Shown: positions 61,136 through 64,000 of the stretch, in pieces
Position numbering within the stretch: position 1 is the first letter of the stretch
How the letters are laid out: every line of letters begins with the position of its first letter
Assembly (NCBI GenBank): GCA_028284605.1
Contig: JANQRL010000046.1
Span: 124,001 to 188,000 of the forward strand
Direction of reading: 5' to 3'
Length of the DNA stretch: 64,000 nucleotides
From: Paracoccaceae bacterium
GTDB taxonomy: Bacteria > Pseudomonadota > Alphaproteobacteria > Rhodobacterales > Rhodobacteraceae
Program-made: the position numbers and the translations under genes
Notes under the pieces: model-generated
Told to the model about the DNA's origin: nothing
The model's database searches: none
Seen by the model: the letters and a program-made list of their open reading frames with translations, nothing else

Positions 61136-61324
61136 CCAATCCTTTCGAAAGGATTGGCCAAAGCCTTCGAAGGCTTTGGCGCCGGATGAAGGGGGCTGTC
61201 AGCCCGGGCCCAATCCCTTGGAAGGGAAGGGGCTTTCGAAAGCCCTTGCGGCACGAACCCGGAGCGCCGATCGGGTTTCGTCCTTCTGCCTTCGGAGGGA
61301 GCCGATCTTTCGACGAAAGATCGG
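61136..61324. repeat. Four TTCGAA-type palindromes between PIN gene and dcd
   Basis: Two perfect 22-bp palindromes abut: 61136-61157 (half-site CCAATCCTTTC) and 61158-61179 (half-site CCAAAGCCTTC). GGGCTTTCGAAAGCCC is at 61230-61245. A 23-bp dyad at 61302-61324 has arms CCGATCTTTCG and CGAAAGATCGG around a central A. Both flanking genes end here (PIN + and dcd -). The gap 61107-61448 has no gene; the palindromes make up a quarter of it. Confidence 0.88.
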
Positions 61325-61448
61325 GCCTCCGGCGGGGATATTTCTGATCCAAAGAAAGTGGGGGCAGAACTGGTTGGCTCTTGTTCCGCGTTCCAGCCGG
61401 TTCGGGCGATCACGCGGCTGCGGCAATGGCTGAGACGGCAAGGAGCCG

Positions 61449-62519
61449 TCAGTTGGGGGCCTTGAAATGCTTGGAGAGCTTCAGGCCCTGGCCCTGGTAG
61501 TTCGAGGCGATCTCGCGGCCATAGAGCTGGTCGGGCACCGCCGCCATCCGCTCATAGACCAGCCGTCCGACGACTTGCCCATGTTCCAGCACGAAAGGGG
61601 CCTCGTGGCAGCGCACTTCGAGGACCCCGCGGGCCGGAACGCCGTGGCCGAAGCCGGGGTCGAAGAAGCCCGCGTAATGCACCCGGAACTCGCCGACCAT
61701 GGCGAGATAGGGCGCCATTTCGGCGGCGGTGTCGGGGGGGATCGTCACCGCCTCGCGGCTGACCAGAATGTAGAAGGCGCCGGGGTCGAGGATGATCCGG
61801 GCGGCGTCGCTGTGGACCTCTTCCCAGAACTCCCGCGGGTCGTAATGGCCGATCTTCTCCAGGTCGATCACCCCGGTATGGGGCTTGGCACGGTAGCCGA
61901 CGAGGGTGCCGGTCTCGGGCGCCAGATCGACGGAGAAGCCGAGCCCGTCGGAGATCACCGGGTCTGTGCTGACCAGCGGCGTCTCGGCATGGAGCGCGGC
62001 GAGGTCCGCATCGCTCAGCATCCCCTCGCCGGTGCGGAAGCGGATCTGGTTGAGCCGCATGCCCGGCCTGACCAGCACCGAGAAGGAGCGCGGGCAGATC
62101 TCCGCATAGAGCGGGCCGGCATAGCCCGGCGGGATGCGGTCGAACTCGGTGCCGAAATCCGTAATCGTCCGGGTCAGGAGATCGAGCCGGCCGGTGGAAC
62201 TCTTGGCGTTTGCAACGGCTTGCACGCTTCCGGGCAGGGCGAGGCGCTCGGCGAGGGGGACCAGATAGACGCAGCCCTTCTCCAGCACAGCGCCGCCCGA
62301 GAGATCGACCCGGTGCATCTCGAATTCCGGCAGGCGGGTGGCGACGCTCGCGTCGGACCCGGCCAGGAACGAGGCGCGCACCCGATAGGCCATGTCGCCC
62401 AGCCGCAGATCGAGGCTCGCGGGCTGGATCTGGCCGTCCTCGACCACCGGCTCCGCGGCGATCTGGCCGCCCGCGATCATCTCCCGGATCGTCTGGCTCG
62501 GCAGCACGCCCACGCTCAT
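61449..62519 (-). CDS. dcd: 2'-Deoxycytidine 5'-triphosphate deaminase, two-domain type
   Basis: This 356-residue protein is the long, internally duplicated form of dCTP deaminase found in alphaproteobacteria. N-terminal half: MSVGVLPSQTIREMI, QIQPASLDLRLGDMAYRV, NAKSSTGRLDLLTRTITDF. C-terminal half: ARIILDPGAFYILVSREAV, AGFFDPGFGHG, EVRCHEAPFVLEHGQVV. It makes dUTP for thymidylate synthesis. It lies directly downstream (50 bp) of tRNA-Pro on the same strand. Confidence 0.93.
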   Translation of the reverse strand: MSVGVLPSQTIREMIAGGQIAAEPVVEDGQIQPASLDLRLGDMAYRVRASFLAGSDASVATRLPEFEMHRVDLSGGAVLEKGCVYLVPLAERLALPGSVQAVANAKSSTGRLDLLTRTITDFGTEFDRIPPGYAGPLYAEICPRSFSVLVRPGMRLNQIRFRTGEGMLSDADLAALHAETPLVSTDPVISDGLGFSVDLAPETGTLVGYRAKPHTGVIDLEKIGHYDPREFWEEVHSDAARIILDPGAFYILVSREAVTIPPDTAAEMAPYLAMVGEFRVHYAGFFDPGFGHGVPARGVLEVRCHEAPFVLEHGQVVGRLVYERMAAVPDQLYGREIASNYQGQGLKLSKHFKAPN

Positions 62520-62568
62520 GCCTCTCCCCTTCGCGGCGGCGCGACATTGCGGAGCACTCGGTCGGAAA

Positions 62569-62645
62569 TGGTCGGGCTAGCAGGACTTGAACCTGCGACC
62601 TTCCGTCCCCCAGACGGACGCGCTACCAGGCTGCGCCATAGCCCG
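62569..62645 (-). tRNA. tRNA-Pro (anticodon GGG)
   Basis: A cloverleaf is visible on the minus strand. The acceptor arms CGGGCTA and TAGCCCG are followed by A and an encoded CCA (62569-62571). D arm: GGCGCAGCCTGGTAGCGC. Anticodon stem TCCGT/ACGGA with loop CTGGGGG, anticodon GGG. T arm: GCAGG TTCAAGT CCTGC. The C1-G acceptor pair and CGACCA end are typical of proline tRNA. It reads proline CCC/CCU codons. Confidence 0.96.
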
Positions 62646-62702
62646 ACGTGCCGGTGTTCATAGAGGTTTTGCGCCATGGTGCAAGGCGAAATCGGGGGGG
62701 TC

Positions 62703-63344
62703 TCAGCCCGCCTGCATCCGCGCCGCGACGACCTCGAGCCGGGCCAGGAGCGGGGCGATCTCGGCCGCCTTCGGCGCCAGGGCGCCGGGCGCGCGGCCGG
62801 TGGTGAGGGACAGGACCCCCGGCAACACCTCCTTGGCCTCGGCGGCCACCGGCGCCGGGGCCGGCTCCGGCTCTACGGAGGCCGCTTCGGGCGAGGCCGG
62901 TTCCGCCGCGACAGCGGCCGGTTCGGCCTCCGCGGGGGCGGGCGCCGGATCGGCGGGTGCCACGATCTCCGCCTCCTCCACCTCCGGCGCGGGCGTCTTG
63001 GCCAAAGGCACCACATTCTCCTGCACCGGCTCTGCCACCGCCTCGATCAGCCCGGAATCGCTTTCGCCGATCGGCGAGGGGCCGAGCGAAGCGACATATT
63101 TGATGCCCTTCTCGCGCAGGAGCTTCTGCGCGCCCTTGATCGTCATGCCCTGTTCATGGAGCAGCATCTTGATGCCGCCCAGCAGCGCCATGTCGTCGGG
63201 GCGATAATACCGCCGCCCGCCGGCGCGCTTCACCGGTTTCACCTGGGTGAACTTGCTCTCCCAGAAGCGCAGCACATGGGCCGGCGTGTCGAGCCATTCG
63301 GCCACTTCCGAAATCGTGCGGAAAGCGTCCGGCGACTTGGCCAT
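62703..63344 (-). CDS. MerR family transcriptional regulator
   Basis: This 213-residue protein has an N-terminal MerR helix-turn-helix ([44 protein letters not shown], residues about 9-60), then a low-complexity Ala/Pro/Glu-rich linker (about 105-175) and a short C-terminal helix. It is the conserved MerR protein downstream of ihfA in Rhodobacterales. It lies 2 bp after ihfA and is upstream of the tRNA. Target unknown. Confidence 0.92.
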   Translation of the reverse strand: MAKSPDAFRTISEVAEWLDTPAHVLRFWESKFTQVKPVKRAGGRRYYRPDDMALLGGIKMLLHEQGMTIKGAQKLLREKGIKYVASLGPSPIGESDSGLIEAVAEPVQENVVPLAKTPAPEVEEAEIVAPADPAPAPAEAEPAAVAAEPASPEAASVEPEPAPAPVAAEAKEVLPGVLSLTTGRAPGALAPKAAEIAPLLARLEVVAARMQAG

Positions 63345-63346
63345 GC

Positions 63347-63649
63347 TCAGCCGCGATTGCCCGCGGCGACACGGTCCTTCATCAGATGGCTGGGGCGGAA
63401 GGTCAGGACCCGGCGGGGATGGATCGGCACTTCCTCGCCGGTCTTCGGGTTACGGCCGACCCGCGCCGACTTCTCGCGCACCGAAAAGGTGCCGAAGGAG
63501 GAGAGCTTCACCGTCTCGCCGCGCACCAGGGCGTCGGAGACGTGGTTGAGGACGCTTTCCACCAGTTGCGCGCTGTCATTGCGCGACAGGCCGACTTCGC
63601 TGTGAACCGCCTCGGCCAGGTCCATTCTGGTAAGTGTTTTCTGACCCAT
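63347..63649 (-). CDS. ihfA: Integration host factor alpha subunit
   Basis: This 100-residue HU/IHF family protein binds and sharply bends DNA. Diagnostic stretches are [40 protein letters not shown] and [20 protein letters not shown] with the intercalating Pro. It works as a heterodimer with IhfB, in replication, recombination and transcription, and supports GTA expression in relatives. It is the second gene of fabH-ihfA-merR. Confidence 0.96.
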   Translation of the reverse strand: MGQKTLTRMDLAEAVHSEVGLSRNDSAQLVESVLNHVSDALVRGETVKLSSFGTFSVREKSARVGRNPKTGEEVPIHPRRVLTFRPSHLMKDRVAAGNRG

Positions 63650-63749
63650 GCCGTCCCTCCATTGATTTCCGGGCAGCTTAGGCCCGGGCGAAATTCGGAG
63701 TCAATAACAGGGGCTTGGCGGATACGCCTCGCGCGGACGTTTTGCCGGC

Positions 63750-64000
63750 CTACCAGCGCAGAACCACGGCGCCCCAGGCCAGACCGCCACCGATCGCCTC
63801 GGTCACGATCAGATCGCCGCGTTTGATCTGGCCGCGGGCGGCCCCGACCGACAAGGCGAGGGGAATCGATGCCGCCGAGGTATTGCCATGGTCCTGGACC
63901 GTGACCACGACCTTTTCCATGGGCGTGCCGAGCTTCTTCGCCGTCGATTTGATGATCCGGATATTGGCCTGATGCGGCACCACCCAGTCGACATCGTCAT
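63750..64000 (-). CDS. fabH: 3-Oxoacyl-ACP synthase III (FabH), C-terminal part (5' end outside window)
   Basis: The frame is open to the window edge and ends at 63750. The visible 83 residues hold two of the three FabH catalytic residues: His in VPHQANIRI and Asn in [13 protein letters not shown], and the terminal block [22 protein letters not shown]. FabH starts fatty acid synthesis by condensing acetyl-CoA with malonyl-ACP. It precedes ihfA by 100 bp on the same strand. Confidence 0.95.
   Translation of the reverse strand, partial: DDVDWVVPHQANIRIIKSTAKKLGTPMEKVVVTVQDHGNTSAASIPLALSVGAARGQIKRGDLIVTEAIGGGLAWGAVVLRW

Overview
The window is GC-rich chromosomal DNA from an alphaproteobacterium, most likely a member of the Rhodobacteraceae/Roseobacter group. 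Supporting signs are the 3' end of an RcGTA-type gene transfer agent cluster, a three-gene pdhABC operon whose E1-beta carries a lipoyl domain, the fabH-ihfA-merR-tRNA-Pro block, RTX and Hint-domain secreted proteins, and a large TRAP transporter. I see no IS element, prophage integrase, rRNA operon or CRISPR array. The GTA is the only phage-like locus.

Layout. 1-7075: GTA tail genes (tape measure end, distal tail, hub, NlpC/P60 peptidase, megatron host-specificity protein) plus a small trailing gene. The genes overlap and form one transcription unit. 7.2-20.5 kb: DksA/TraR regulator, cysE, pdhC-pdhB-pdhA, a Tat-exported amine oxidase, ftsB, an iron(III) ABC permease and its binding protein (convergent, separated by an empty stretch of about 720 bp), class I aldolase and pgk. 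20.5-32.3 kb: two overlapping cyclophilins, a TetR-controlled membrane gene, DUF3179 protein, EamA exporter, EEP-family hydrolase, SelO, a GNAT/GrpB/nucleoside hydrolase operon, a Rieske oxygenase and an EF-hand protein. 32.4-36.0 kb: ilvBH with a complete attenuator (promoter, leader peptide, terminator), separated by a ParDE-like module and a frameshifted lipoprotein. 36.3-40.1 kb: two tandem RTX proteins. 40.3-44.8 kb: TRAP transporter. 44.8-49.0 kb: GH-like secreted protein, PadR/HAAS pair, Hint/thrombospondin-3 protein. 49.1-64 kb: housekeeping genes (bpt, RDD, DUF2852 pair, ybaK, glnE, eda-edd, a lipoprotein, rlmI, PIN protein, dcd, tRNA-Pro, merR, ihfA, 3' end of fabH).

Most unusual signals. 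(1) The GTA megatron carries an apparent insertion of about 170 residues inside its TIM-barrel-like domain. (2) Short palindromes centred on TTCGAA, TTCGCGAA, TTCG-N-CGAA or GTCGAC, often in adjacent pairs, lie almost always between convergent genes. Their arms differ from site to site yet remain self-complementary. (3) A highly folded repeat of about 315 bp occurs twice. (4) A MITE-like element of 142-143 bp with 19-20 bp terminal inverted repeats occurs twice. (5) The ilv attenuator is fully visible, with leader peptide, competing hairpins and promoter. (6) The two RTX genes end in almost identical secretion-signal sequences.

All product names come from recognising sequence motifs by eye; no database search was run.
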